From positions 1-48,954 of the forward strand of contig NYZT01000026.1 of assembly GCA_002687275.1 (NCBI GenBank): DNA of 48,954 bases, in the 5' to 3' direction. The notes beneath the pieces are model-generated. The model worked only from the letters and a program-made list of their open reading frames with translations. It had not been told where the DNA came from and ran no database searches. The DNA is from Candidatus Woesearchaeota archaeon (GTDB lineage Archaea; Nanobdellota; Nanobdellia; Woesearchaeales; ARS49). Positions within the stretch are counted from its first letter, which is position 1. The number at the start of each line of letters is the position of its first letter. The translations under genes and the position numbers were made by a program. Shown in pieces: positions 31,246-39,703 of the stretch.

Positions 31246-32328
31246 ATGGATGATTTGTCTAAAACCACGGCAGCTTTTTACATAACCGACGTGGGTAGTT
31301 TAGAGGCATTACAGCCCTTATTTGAGCATTTCAACGCCATTATTTTTGCAGATCCTCATGGTCAGGCCTACAAAAGAATGGACAGGGAGCAAACCACCCC
31401 ACTCTCCCGCGCGGATGGTCTGAGCCAAATATTCACGGACTTGCCTCCGGACATTCTCGTGACAGGCACCACGCCACACCAGCTAGCCAACGGTCATTAC
31501 GGTCGAGAGGCATCATTGTGGGATCTTGCACGAGCGTATGATGTGCCCTCTGTGGCCTTGTGGGACAAGTGGGACCCTACAGAAGTGAATTCCCGCCTGG
31601 AAATAGTGGCTGGATCCACTCCAACACCCGAAGCCACTGGAAATTATACGGCTCCTGATGTACTGTTAATGCCGAGCAACCATGCAACAGTAGAACTTAC
31701 AGGGCTCATAACCGAACTTTCACTATCTGAATTCCCTAAGTTAGTGTCAACAGGCAATCCACGCCATGACCTGCTTAAGGCAAGAAAGGAAACCGAGCTG
31801 TTCAGCCTCCCTGTGAACAACATCCCTGTGCTGTTAAGCTCAGAAAACTACATGGTCGAGCACGGTACCTCCAACGTTACGCTTTTATCCTGGCTGACAG
31901 CCGAGTCCCTCAACGTCTTCCACTGGTTGGTGTGCTACCATCCAAAAGATACCGCAGAAACCGTAGACGCGTACAGGGAAACCTTGGGAGATCGTGGCGA
32001 GATAGTGGACAGGGACCGGTATGACACCTCGCATATTGTTCGATGCACACCACGCTTTGTGGTGGGCACGAACAGCACACTACTAGAAGACGCCATCATC
32101 CAAGGCATTCCTGCATTAAGCATCCAGCCAGGTTTTGATGGGGACGTGTGCGATCTCAGCAGGCAAGGAGTCATTCCACGCGCGACAACCCCTGCCCATA
32201 TGGGTGCTGCGTTAGAACTGTACTCGCAAGGCTCGAAGTTTGTTCCATCCATGGAAAAGTATAGAGAAGATATAGATGGTGGGGCAACCGCGCGCGTGCT
32301 GGACGAGATCTCTTGCCTAAACACTTAA
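31246..32328 (+). CDS. GT-B-like glycosyltransferase, copy 2
   Basis: 360 aa from ATG 31246 (track start 31183 rejected; TTTATATG is 27 nt upstream of 31246). It shares GHYGREASLWDLARAYDVP, VALWDKWDPTEV, VLLSSENYMVEHGTSN and CYHPKDTAETV with copy 1, so it is a diverged duplicate. TPRFVVGTNSTLLEDAIIQ is its nucleotide-sugar-site counterpart of GSASTVLEFATF. Tandem paralogues often add different sugars or modify the same glycan. Function otherwise unassigned. Confidence 0.6.
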   Translation: MDDLSKTTAAFYITDVGSLEALQPLFEHFNAIIFADPHGQAYKRMDREQTTPLSRADGLSQIFTDLPPDILVTGTTPHQLANGHYGREASLWDLARAYDVPSVALWDKWDPTEVNSRLEIVAGSTPTPEATGNYTAPDVLLMPSNHATVELTGLITELSLSEFPKLVSTGNPRHDLLKARKETELFSLPVNNIPVLLSSENYMVEHGTSNVTLLSWLTAESLNVFHWLVCYHPKDTAETVDAYRETLGDRGEIVDRDRYDTSHIVRCTPRFVVGTNSTLLEDAIIQGIPALSIQPGFDGDVCDLSRQGVIPRATTPAHMGAALELYSQGSKFVPSMEKYREDIDGGATARVLDEISCLNT

Positions 32329-32353
32329 ATACGTCGAGATAAGCATTCCTCTT

Positions 32354-32884
32354 ATGGCTGAAGAAGGACAAGACTGCATTTTTTGTCAGATAGCCAACGG
32401 CCAAGTGCCCGCCAAGAAGGTGTACGAGGATGCGAGCTTCATGGCTGTGTTGGACATCAACCCTGCCAATCCTGGCCATGTCTTGTTGCTGCCAAAAACC
32501 CACACCTCTGTCTACCCGCAACTCAGCGAGTCCGACTCTTCTGGAGCAGGAATGCTGTGCAAGAAAATTTCTCTCGCCATGATCCAAGGATTGGGCGTCC
32601 AAGGAACAACCATCTTTGTGGCCAACGGCGGCGTTGCCGGCCAGCGAGCCCCCCACCTAATCATCCACGTCATCCCCCGCATGCAAGGAGATAATCTCTT
32701 CCAACCACACCCTGTCAAGCCCGTAGATGGCATGCCCACTCCCGCTGATGTGCCGGAGGGAAAGAAAGAAGATAAGGGGGAAGACGAGGGCGAAGAAGAA
32801 AAGAAAGACCCTCCCTCAGACAAGCAAGCTGCGCCAGCAAAAGAGATAGATCTTGACGCGATCGCGGAGGTGCTCGGTGGCTGA
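32354..32884 (+). CDS. HIT-fold protein with substituted nucleophile, copy 1
   Basis: 176 aa. DCIFCQIANGQVPAKKVYED and DINPANPGHVLLLPKTH are clear HIT-family motifs. The catalytic HxHxH box reads GQRAPHLIIHVIPR: His101 and His105 are present but the middle His, the nucleophile in HINT/Fhit, is Ile103. So hydrolase activity through the usual covalent His is unlikely. The C-terminal 50 residues are a charged Lys/Glu tail. Leaderless start (TTAAATACG, 27 nt). The 3' end overlaps the next HIT-like gene by 8 nt. Confidence 0.82.
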   Translation: MAEEGQDCIFCQIANGQVPAKKVYEDASFMAVLDINPANPGHVLLLPKTHTSVYPQLSESDSSGAGMLCKKISLAMIQGLGVQGTTIFVANGGVAGQRAPHLIIHVIPRMQGDNLFQPHPVKPVDGMPTPADVPEGKKEDKGEDEGEEEKKDPPSDKQAAPAKEIDLDAIAEVLGG

Positions 32885-33362
32885 CTGTCCTGTATGCCTT
32901 GCGAAGAAAGAGGACGAGGACACGCTCGTCTCCACGATCAAAACAGAAGACGGCATGGTGGTGGTTCCCAAAGAACACGTCGCCATACTAGAACAGACAC
33001 CTGACGATGTGGTGGGAGCCATGTTTGTCAAGGCAAACCTGGCCCTGCTCCAGATGTTCGAGACAGGCATCCAAGGAGCTAATCTTATTTTGAACAACGG
33101 CGTCACCGCAGGCCAAGCCCTACCCCATGTCGCCCTGCAGTTAGTAGAAAGAAAAGAAAACGACGGATTATTTCCCTTGTGGCAGCCCAAGCAATTGCCA
33201 GAGGACGCCATGAACCAGATACAAGAAAAGATGACCGAGGCCATCCAGAACACGGACGCGCCAGCAGAGGACAAGCCAAAGACAGAAAGCAAACCCCAAA
33301 CAAAGAACGAAGAAAAGAAAGAGAACGCGTTTATCCGCCGCGTTTTCCGCCGTGTGCCTTAG
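32877..33362 (+). CDS. HIT-fold protein with lost catalytic histidines, copy 2
   Basis: 161 aa from GTG 32877, which has a GGAGGTG Shine-Dalgarno 5 nt upstream and overlaps the stop of HIT copy 1; the TTG at 32853 in the track is less likely. CPVCLAKKEDEDTL is a CxxC as in HIT zinc sites, and GMVVVPKEHVAILEQTPDD matches the HIT core. The catalytic box reads GQALPHVALQLVERK: only the first His is kept, the second is Ala86 and the third Gln88. The product may be a pseudoenzyme partner of copy 1. The tail is charged. Confidence 0.72.
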   Translation: MADCPVCLAKKEDEDTLVSTIKTEDGMVVVPKEHVAILEQTPDDVVGAMFVKANLALLQMFETGIQGANLILNNGVTAGQALPHVALQLVERKENDGLFPLWQPKQLPEDAMNQIQEKMTEAIQNTDAPAEDKPKTESKPQTKNEEKKENAFIRRVFRRVP

Positions 33363-33453
33363 CCATCTCGGCATGTAATGAAGAGAGAACGATTTTTGCG
33401 ATAATGACTACTGCAACAATGCCTGCCATGATCACAAAATCGCGAACATCCAT
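33331..33453 (-). CDS. Small single-pass membrane protein (40 aa)
   Basis: Not in the ORF track. The translation MDVRDFVIMAGIVAVVIIAK continues as IVLSSLHAEMAKAHGGKRGG: one transmembrane helix with charged ends. The start is supported by a TATA box (TTTTTATATAC) 26-27 nt upstream on the minus strand, as for most genes here. The last 32 nt overlap the 3' end of the convergent HIT-like gene. It lies just upstream of no other minus gene except by distance; prepilin peptidase follows on the same strand further up. Function unknown; a real gene is likely but not proven. Confidence 0.5.
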   Translation of the reverse strand: MDVRDFVIMAGIVAVVIIAKIVLSSLHAEMAKAHGGKRGG

Positions 33454-33491
33454 GCACTCCGTCCAGCCCTAACAGTATATAAAAATATCGT

Positions 33492-34337
33492 TCATATCAC
33501 GGCCTGTAGGAATATTGTTAGCAGAGAGCCGTGCCATAACGTCACCACAAAAGCAATCAAGAAGCTAGGGATAAAAGGAATGCCGGTTCTGACAAGCACC
33601 TTGTCTACCTTGCCTTGCTTGCCCAGGGCTTGCAGGTGTGCGATCTCTTTTGCACTAAGACCTGTGGAGTCTCTGCCCACGATGGTCTTTCCTTGTACTT
33701 TGATGTCTTCGCCAATCCAGTCCCCCAAGGTTAGCCTGTCAGGCTTGGCATAGTACTGCAGGCAGGACAGCTGGACTGCGTGAGAGAAAGGAAGCAAGTA
33801 GAACAGTGCCGGAAACAGCAACGCTATGAACAACATGGGCCAGTACGGCATTAGCACGTACAAGACCAAGGTCATCATGATGCCTGCCGCGCTGGCATAC
33901 CGCACCCAACTAAATAAGTTCATGCTCACGATGAACTGCTTTCTAAAATCGTGATAGTGGTGGACGGCTAGCCATGCAAGCCAAGCCATGCTGTACAGAG
34001 CCCCGCACAACAACAGGTTGATCAAAAAGGCAAGCCAGATGCCATCTAGAGAGAGCTGGATGCCGATGAAACTTCCCATGACTGCCAGCATGCCCACGTC
34101 TCCGCCGCCCCACTGTCTCGTGTAGAATAATGAAGCGCCAAGAGCAAAGAACGCCAGACAACCCATCAGTCGGGAAACTATAGGGGCCCAGTTGTCTGTG
34201 TACGCTCCGGTGAGCGCTGCTAGTCCTAGACCTGCAAACACGCTCGCATAGCACAGCCAGTCTGAGACCTCCCTCGTCTGGAGATCGGTGACGCTAGCAA
34301 TGGTCAGTATGGCTAACAACACAATCCAATCAAGCAT
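33492..34337 (-). CDS. A24-type prepilin peptidase
   Basis: 281 aa, mostly transmembrane. Asp18 in SVTDLQTREVSDWL and Asp80 in TRQWGGGDVGMLAVMG (GxGD) are the two catalytic aspartates of type IV prepilin/preflagellin peptidases. The enzyme removes the class III signal from pilins such as the one at 29572, and so is likely its processing enzyme. Leaderless start (CTTTAAAC, 25 nt). The soluble central part after residue 195 is unusual compared with minimal archaeal enzymes such as PibD/FlaK. Confidence 0.82.
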   Translation of the reverse strand: MLDWIVLLAILTIASVTDLQTREVSDWLCYASVFAGLGLAALTGAYTDNWAPIVSRLMGCLAFFALGASLFYTRQWGGGDVGMLAVMGSFIGIQLSLDGIWLAFLINLLLCGALYSMAWLAWLAVHHYHDFRKQFIVSMNLFSWVRYASAAGIMMTLVLYVLMPYWPMLFIALLFPALFYLLPFSHAVQLSCLQYYAKPDRLTLGDWIGEDIKVQGKTIVGRDSTGLSAKEIAHLQALGKQGKVDKVLVRTGIPFIPSFLIAFVVTLWHGSLLTIFLQAVI

Positions 34338-34374
34338 GAGGGGAAGGGAGATGCACAGTTTAAAGCTCTTTGGG

Positions 34375-35109
34375 TTACGGCTTTGCTTGCTTGTACAACT
34401 CGTAGAAAAACTGGCGGAACTGAGCGGTAATCGTGTGGCTGGTGATGACTATCGTGGTGGGCTTGTCCTTCCAGTTCACCACGACAAGTTTGTTTCCCAC
34501 GATGACGATACCTTGGGGATACACAAATTTGGTAAACCTCACCTTGATACGTCTTACGATGTCTTTTCCGTACCGGAATAGGATGTGGCGGGGGGGGTCG
34601 TTGGACAACACGCGCATCTTTAGTCCTTGCTCTACCCTGCGCCAGGTGAGATTAGCGTAAAAGCGGTTGATGTCAGGATCTTCATGCTCCTCGCCAAAGC
34701 TAAAACTAAGGTACTCGTCCCCTTTTTTGGCTTGACGAACGAGGTTGTAGATGGAGTTAAAGACTGCTTGCTTTCCCTCGTACAGCTCAACGGTTTGCCT
34801 GTCCTCTGCTTGCTTGCTTTTTTCCTTCAACCCTGGTAGTATCTCTAAGAACTGCGCCTTTCGTTCATCATAATAATGAATTATCTGTTCTGGCTCTGCA
34901 GCCTGGAAGTGTTTGGTGTGTTTGATGGTGACGTAGCTTACCAAGGATTTTTCCATTAATCTGTCTAAGACCTCGTAAATCTTAGAGCTGGGAATGCCTG
35001 TTTTTTTCACGATGCTACCTACGGTGCTCGTGCCTAACTCTAAGAGTGCAAGATATGCTTTTGCCTCTCTTTTGGACAATCCTAGCTGTTCTAACGTCGT
35101 GGTGTCCAT
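34375..35109 (-). CDS. TrmB-family transcriptional regulator
   Basis: 244 aa. LGLSKREAKAYLALLELGTS and IPSSKIYEVLDRLMEKSLVS form the TrmB winged helix, with the sensor domain LYEGKQAVFNSIYNLVRQ. It is divergent from a solute-binding lipoprotein gene (35219), the same arrangement as 39889/41057. A small palindrome TGTACCGTACA (35112-35122) lies between its TATA box and ATG and may be an autoregulatory site. TATA TTATATGC lies 26 nt upstream. Probably responds to the ligand of the neighbouring binding protein, which is inference. Confidence 0.82.
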   Translation of the reverse strand: MDTTTLEQLGLSKREAKAYLALLELGTSTVGSIVKKTGIPSSKIYEVLDRLMEKSLVSYVTIKHTKHFQAAEPEQIIHYYDERKAQFLEILPGLKEKSKQAEDRQTVELYEGKQAVFNSIYNLVRQAKKGDEYLSFSFGEEHEDPDINRFYANLTWRRVEQGLKMRVLSNDPPRHILFRYGKDIVRRIKVRFTKFVYPQGIVIVGNKLVVVNWKDKPTTIVITSHTITAQFRQFFYELYKQAKP

Positions 35110-35111
35110 AC

Positions 35112-35122
35112 TGTACCGTACA
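35112..35122. promoter_or_regulatory. Short palindrome near TrmB start, candidate operator
   Basis: TGTAC-C-GTACA is an odd palindrome between the TATA box and ATG of the TrmB gene. The region toward the divergent lipoprotein gene holds a near-palindrome ATAGGTGGCACGCCTCTAT at 35184-35202. Both could be TrmB sites; no direct evidence. Confidence 0.35.
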
Positions 35123-35218
35123 AAACAGGAGCATATAAAGATTGCTGTTAAACCACTCCCTTTGGGGGTAGATTCTATTTACATAGGTGGCACGCCTCTA
35201 TGGTCATAGGTGAAACTA

Positions 35219-36334
35219 ATGAATAAACTACTACCTATCCTATTGCTAGTGCTGGCTGCCTGTGGCACGCCAGAGGCTGTCCGTATTGGCGTGGTTGCCC
35301 CTCTCACAGGGCCTGCTGCCAGCTACGGAGAGCCAAGCGCGCTCGCACTCCAGGTGGGCGCAGACATCATAAACGAACGAGGCGGAATCCTCGGCAGACC
35401 CGTAGAACTCGTGCTCCAAGACGGTGAGTGCAATCCCGCAAAAGCGGTCACAGCAGCCAAACACCTCATCGAAGTGGAGGGCCTGTCCGTCCTTTTAGCA
35501 GGCAGCTGCAGTTCAGAAAGCCTGGCCATAGCGCCTGTTGCTAACGACAACAAAGTGCTACAAGTGGCCACCATCACCTCTGCTGACAGCTACTCTGATG
35601 CTGGAAAGTACAGCTTTCGTGTGTTTCCGACATCTGCTTTCTACATTGGAAAGCAGGCACAGCTAGCCCTGCAAGATGGCATCACAAGCATCGTGATCAT
35701 CTATGAGCAGAAGGCCTACCCGCAGTCTGTCTTCACAGCTTTCAAAAACGGCTTTGAAGCACAAGGAGGTATGGTGGTGCAAGAGCATGCCTTCCCTTCA
35801 GAGGAGACGGACTTTAGATCCTATCTGCTAAAGGCGAAGGAGTCTGGCGCCCAAGCCATACTCTTCTCAGCCCAGGGAACCTCCAGCGCAGTAAACTTTC
35901 TGAAACACTTCCACGAGCTCAACCTGCAAGACAGGTTCAAGCTCATCGGCAACAACGTGGTTGTGGCTAAGAAAGTGTTTGATGAGAGCCAAGGGCTGAA
36001 TGCCTTTGTAACTGCTGTGGATGCCTACGCAGACCGGAGCACGCCCCAGGCACAAGAGCTATTATCACGCTATGCCGCCAAGTACGGACAAGAGCCACAG
36101 ACCAACTTTGGCTACGTGGCCGCCTCGTACGATCGCTTGTTCCTTGTTGCAGAGGCCATGGAAGCCTGTGGCACCACCGACACGGACTGCATGAGCAGCC
36201 ATCTTAGCGCTGTCAAGGGCTACCGAGGCGTGTATGGTTCTCTGAGCTTTGACGACAAGGGGGATGTGACCTCTTCGATAGCAATCCACCATCTGGACGC
36301 CGAGGGAAACCATGTCTGGCAACCCATCGTCTAG
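35219..36334 (+). CDS. Type 1 periplasmic-binding-like lipoprotein (branched-chain amino-acid binding family), copy 1
   Basis: 371 aa. A signal plus lipobox ILLLVLAACGTPE anchors it outside the membrane. VRIGVVAPLTGPAASYGEPS, INERGGILGRPVELVLQDGEC and LIEVEGLSVLLAGSCSSES are the type 1 periplasmic-binding family motifs of Leu/Ile/Val-type ABC receptors. The gene is divergent from a TrmB regulator; no permease or ATPase gene of this transporter type is adjacent. The ATG at 35219 has an AGGTGA-type site upstream; GTG 35210 is the alternative. The ligand is unknown. A paralogue lies at 39889. Confidence 0.82.
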   Translation: MNKLLPILLLVLAACGTPEAVRIGVVAPLTGPAASYGEPSALALQVGADIINERGGILGRPVELVLQDGECNPAKAVTAAKHLIEVEGLSVLLAGSCSSESLAIAPVANDNKVLQVATITSADSYSDAGKYSFRVFPTSAFYIGKQAQLALQDGITSIVIIYEQKAYPQSVFTAFKNGFEAQGGMVVQEHAFPSEETDFRSYLLKAKESGAQAILFSAQGTSSAVNFLKHFHELNLQDRFKLIGNNVVVAKKVFDESQGLNAFVTAVDAYADRSTPQAQELLSRYAAKYGQEPQTNFGYVAASYDRLFLVAEAMEACGTTDTDCMSSHLSAVKGYRGVYGSLSFDDKGDVTSSIAIHHLDAEGNHVWQPIV

Positions 36335-36376
36335 TTCAGGGATTCGTAAACTTTATTAACCACCTGACCTGCCAAA

Positions 36377-36550
36377 ATGGCAGTGTCAAGTGGGATGAAA
36401 AAGGTTGAGGACATTTTGAAAGAGATCGATCGCTTAGAGAAGAATCACTACTTCATGTATTTTGTTGAGCCTATGCAAAGAAAAGAAAGCGCCAAGCACC
36501 TACAAGAGGAGCGAATCAGGACGCTGAAGTGGGTGCTAGGCGATCATTAA
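36377..36550 (+). CDS. Small helical protein (57 aa)
   Basis: Not in the ORF track because of its length. MAVSSGMKKVEDILKEIDRL begins a charged helix, followed by KNHYFMYFVEPMQRKES and a final RTLKWVLGDH. A TATA-like CTTTATTAAC lies about 27 nt upstream of the ATG, as for neighbours, and the ORF fills the gap between the binding-protein gene and the membrane protein at 36576. No family was recognised; the product could be a small regulator or complex subunit. Confidence 0.5.
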   Translation: MAVSSGMKKVEDILKEIDRLEKNHYFMYFVEPMQRKESAKHLQEERIRTLKWVLGDH

Positions 36551-36575
36551 TATATGAGCGATCACTAACAAGTCC

Positions 36576-37163
36576 ATGCGCAAACTGTTATGGTTCCTCA
36601 TTTTTGTCCAAGCATTAATTCTCGTACGCAACTCAGTTTTTAACGACTGGGGGGCGTTCTACTGGTTCTGTGATTCTGCTGCGCTAGTGTTTGCCATAGC
36701 GGTATACTACAAAAACACAGACGCCATCAAAGGCGTGTTGAACGTGGGATTGGTGGCCCAAATCATCTGGCTCGTGGACTTTGCCAGCGGGCTCACCGGC
36801 CATTTTGTTCTTGGTGTTACTGAATATGCGTTTTCGTACCTAAACACACCATGGATTCTGGTGCCGTTGCTCATGCACGTCGCCACGCCTGCCATCATGC
36901 TCTGGCAGACGCGCAAGCACAAACCCAATCGTAAGGCACTAGCCTGGTCGTTTGGCTACCTCATCTTGCTGTTCGTCTTAGCACTTGCCGCGCCTGTTGA
37001 GGAGAACGCGAGCTGTGTCAGAGAGATCTGCGGCCTGGAGACCATACGATTACCCGCGTACACCTTGCTCTGGCCGGTATACTCTTTCATAATCATGGTG
37101 CTGCCTGCCCACCTCTTGCAATGGCTGGCCTACCTAGCCTCGCATCATGATGGTGTTGCCTGA
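36576..37163 (+). CDS. Multi-pass membrane protein
   Basis: 195 aa with roughly six transmembrane helices (LLWFLIFVQALILV, AALVFAIAVYYK, VLNVGLVAQIIWLVDFA and others). No transporter or enzyme signature was recognised. Two cysteines (CVREICGLE) sit in one loop and may form a disulfide. Leaderless start with TTAATATATG 27 nt upstream. The 3' end overlaps the convergent ABC-2 permease gene by 30 nt. Possibly a DUF-type integral membrane family; function unknown. Confidence 0.55.
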   Translation: MRKLLWFLIFVQALILVRNSVFNDWGAFYWFCDSAALVFAIAVYYKNTDAIKGVLNVGLVAQIIWLVDFASGLTGHFVLGVTEYAFSYLNTPWILVPLLMHVATPAIMLWQTRKHKPNRKALAWSFGYLILLFVLALAAPVEENASCVREICGLETIRLPAYTLLWPVYSFIIMVLPAHLLQWLAYLASHHDGVA

Positions 37164-37916
37164 CTCGTAACGCTTCAATCCTGCGTAAAACATGCCAATA
37201 GCTAGCAAGAAGAAGCCTAGCGTGACCCCAACCATGTATCCCATCCACACCCAACTAAAGTCTCGCATTAAGGCCACAGGAACGCCTGAGACCATGCCTG
37301 CCGGGAAGATGAAAATAATGAAAAACTTGGTGAGGCCTCCAAAGATGGATAGTGGATAGCTGGAGATGATCAAAAAGCAATCTCTAGAGGCAGACGCTGC
37401 TTCCTTAAACCTGCCAAACCAAAAGCCCAACGAGTTAACCACTATGCCAAAGCTGATCAGCATCAGTGCGCCAAGGAGAGAGCTGACGACGAACAACCAT
37501 GCGTGCTGTGCAGGAACAAAAAAGAAGGCCACACAAATACCAAACGCAAGGTCTCCGATGGCAGGATAGTTAAACCTAGAAATCACGTGGAGTAGAACGT
37601 TCTTGGGCAGCGTGAGATAATAATCCAGCTTGCCCTCCTCGATGTGCCTTGCTATCTTGCCCGAAGAGTTGAAGAACCCTGAGCACAGCCCAAACGAGGT
37701 GGTGGTTATCGCCCAGAGAATGGCCACCTCGTTAAATCCCCAACCGTTCAGGTTCCCAAACCGTTGGAAGAACAGCCACCAGAAGAAAACCCAGAACACG
37801 TCGTTGAAGAACATGCCAACACTTTGTATCAAAAAGTTTGCTTTGTACTCCATGGCGGCTGCTAGCTCGAGCTGGAAGTACTTAACGATGAACGCAAAGT
37901 TAGACCTAACCCCCAT
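37134..37916 (-). CDS. ABC-2 type permease, second subunit
   Basis: 260 aa with about six transmembrane helices and the ABC-2-type pattern (MEYKANFLIQSVGMFFNDVFW, SGKIARHIEEGKLDYYLTLP). The IEEGKLDYYLTLP stretch is the coupling region typical of this family, which resembles the daunorubicin/ABC2_membrane_6 (DUF990) permeases. It overlaps the preceding permease gene by 11 nt, and the two probably form a heterodimeric exporter with the ATPase at 38694. Substrate unknown. Confidence 0.78.
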   Translation of the reverse strand: MGVRSNFAFIVKYFQLELAAAMEYKANFLIQSVGMFFNDVFWVFFWWLFFQRFGNLNGWGFNEVAILWAITTTSFGLCSGFFNSSGKIARHIEEGKLDYYLTLPKNVLLHVISRFNYPAIGDLAFGICVAFFFVPAQHAWLFVVSSLLGALMLISFGIVVNSLGFWFGRFKEAASASRDCFLIISSYPLSIFGGLTKFFIIFIFPAGMVSGVPVALMRDFSWVWMGYMVGVTLGFFLLAIGMFYAGLKRYESGNTIMMRG

Positions 37917-38697
37917 TTATGGAAACCTCCCTAACTCCTCTCTTGTACACCATCAACGCAATACCGAGAAGTGCCACGATCCAGAGGGCCTGGCCGAGCA
38001 AAATGCGGAAAAACTCTGCCACAGAAAAGTGCACGAAGAGCTTTGCAGGACCGTACATCGCGAACGCAAACGGCAGCTTGTGGAGTATGGGCTGGATCCA
38101 GGCAGGATACATCTCAAAGGGCATGAACATGCCTCCCAAGATGAACATGAACTTGGTGTGGATCCACGCCAACGCGTGCGTTTGCTCTAGCCATAGTGCA
38201 GACAGGCCGTAGATGATCACGAACAAGAAGTTCAGGGCTAGCGCGCCGGCGAAAATGACTAAGAGAAACGGAATGCTCGCGAAGCTGAAAGGTATGGGTC
38301 CTACAAACAGGTAGGCAAGGACTACGGCAAACGCGCCAAAGAAGAGCGTGACAAAGGTTGCGTAGCCAAACAACTTAGACATCCACATGGCAATAAAGTT
38401 GATAGGTTTAAGCAAGGACAGGCTAAAATTTCCAGACTGAATCTCTTTTTCCATGTCCTCAACGTTATGCGAACCGTTCGAAAAGGTGTTGAGCTCTGCT
38501 ATCGCAAGATACCAGATCATCTGGGCGATGGTAAATCCCTCTATCGTGTCCTTTGTTCCATAGACGGTCTTCCAGATTTGCAAGAACACAAAAATGATGA
38601 CAAAGAGTATGGTGGCCCAGACGATGGAGTTCGAACTATGGGTGAGTTCGTGGTGAAATTCCGCTTTGGCGACATGCCAATATTTGACCAGGCTCAT
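37906..38697 (-). CDS. ABC-2 type permease, first subunit
   Basis: 263 aa from ATG 38697. VKYWHVAKAEFHHELTHSSN then six hydrophobic helices; the EKEIQSGNFSLSLLKPINFI stretch corresponds to the IEEGKLD element of its partner. The ATG overlaps the ATPase stop (ATGA); the longer track ORF is a read-through in the ATPase 3' end and is rejected. Same family as the gene at 37134. Together with the ATPase it forms a complete exporter operon. Confidence 0.8.
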   Translation of the reverse strand: MSLVKYWHVAKAEFHHELTHSSNSIVWATILFVIIFVFLQIWKTVYGTKDTIEGFTIAQMIWYLAIAELNTFSNGSHNVEDMEKEIQSGNFSLSLLKPINFIAMWMSKLFGYATFVTLFFGAFAVVLAYLFVGPIPFSFASIPFLLVIFAGALALNFLFVIIYGLSALWLEQTHALAWIHTKFMFILGGMFMPFEMYPAWIQPILHKLPFAFAMYGPAKLFVHFSVAEFFRILLGQALWIVALLGIALMVYKRGVREVSINGG

Positions 38698-39665
38698 TGG
38701 TACAGCTTCTCGATGATCTCCTCGATGGGAGGTTCTTCGATGACGACGTCGGCAACTTTGCAAGCAGCCATGAACGCGCTCAAAACTTTGCGTACTGGCG
38801 CCCGCCTCTTGTTCACTTCTAGTTTTACTAGCGCGGGCGTGTGGGCTAGCACCTTGACGCCAGGGATGGTGGGTATCTTGTTTGCTTGCTCTGCAAGATG
38901 GAACTCCACGATCTTTGTCGTGATGCGTTTCCTCATCTTTTCCATGCTGCCATCATACAAAACTTTTCCTTTGTTGATGACGATGACTCTGGGGCAAAGT
39001 TCTTCGATGTCATCTAGATCGTGGCTGGTGAGGATGACGGTGAGGTTTTCTTCCTTGTTGAGCTTCTTTACTAGCTCCCGCACCCTTCGCTTTGCTATGA
39101 TGTCTAACCCTATCGTGGGTTCGTCCAAGAACAACACTTCTGGCTTGTGGAGTATGCTTGCCACAAACTCGCACCGCATTCTTTGTCCTAGTGATAGCTT
39201 TCTTACGGGCGTGTTGACAAGCTCGTCTATCTTGAAAATTTTGACTAGCTCTCCAACTCTCTTTCTGAAGTCCCCATCGTCCAGCTCGTAAACCTTTGCG
39301 AACAACTCAAACGTGTCCATTGCTGGCAGGTGGTAGAGGAGTTGCTGTCGCTGGCCAAAGATGGCACCTATGTGGAAGGCGAGATCCTGCCTCTGCTCTT
39401 GGGGGTTGTAGCCAAGGACCTTGATCTTTCCTCGGCTAGGATGGAGTATGCCGGTCATCATTTTGATGGCCGTGCTCTTTCCTGCTCCGTTGGGTCCGAT
39501 AAAACCTACCAACTCTCCTTGCTTGATCTGGATGTTGATGTTCTTGACTGCCCTGACGTTTTTGTACTGCGGTCTAGCCAGGCTCTTCAAACTATTCCAC
39601 AGCCCTGGCGGCTTCACCTTTGCGGTAAAGTCCTTGCTCACGCCACGTACGTCTATCGCGTTCAT
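38694..39665 (-). CDS. ABC transporter ATPase (ABC-2 exporter)
   Basis: 323 aa from ATG 39665. Walker A GFIGPNGAGKSTAIKMMTG, signature LSLGQRMRCEFVASIL, Walker B VLFLDEPTIGLDI and the switch HDLDDIEELC are all intact, so this is a functional ATPase of the ABC-2 exporter. The C-terminal domain (KIVEFHLAEQANKIPTIPGV) resembles those of ABC-2 ATPases that bind substrate or partner. Leaderless start (TTAAATACTC 25 nt upstream). First gene of the operon. Confidence 0.92.
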   Translation of the reverse strand: MNAIDVRGVSKDFTAKVKPPGLWNSLKSLARPQYKNVRAVKNINIQIKQGELVGFIGPNGAGKSTAIKMMTGILHPSRGKIKVLGYNPQEQRQDLAFHIGAIFGQRQQLLYHLPAMDTFELFAKVYELDDGDFRKRVGELVKIFKIDELVNTPVRKLSLGQRMRCEFVASILHKPEVLFLDEPTIGLDIIAKRRVRELVKKLNKEENLTVILTSHDLDDIEELCPRVIVINKGKVLYDGSMEKMRKRITTKIVEFHLAEQANKIPTIPGVKVLAHTPALVKLEVNKRRAPVRKVLSAFMAACKVADVVIEEPPIEEIIEKLYQ

Positions 39666-39703
39666 AAGGCGGTATGCAAGAATAAGAGTATTTAAGGGTT
39701 TAG

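Noticed and set aside
37630-38190. 186-aa plus-strand ORF opposite the ABC-2 permeases
   Set aside because: Antisense shadow of membrane-protein codons; no promoter in the right place.
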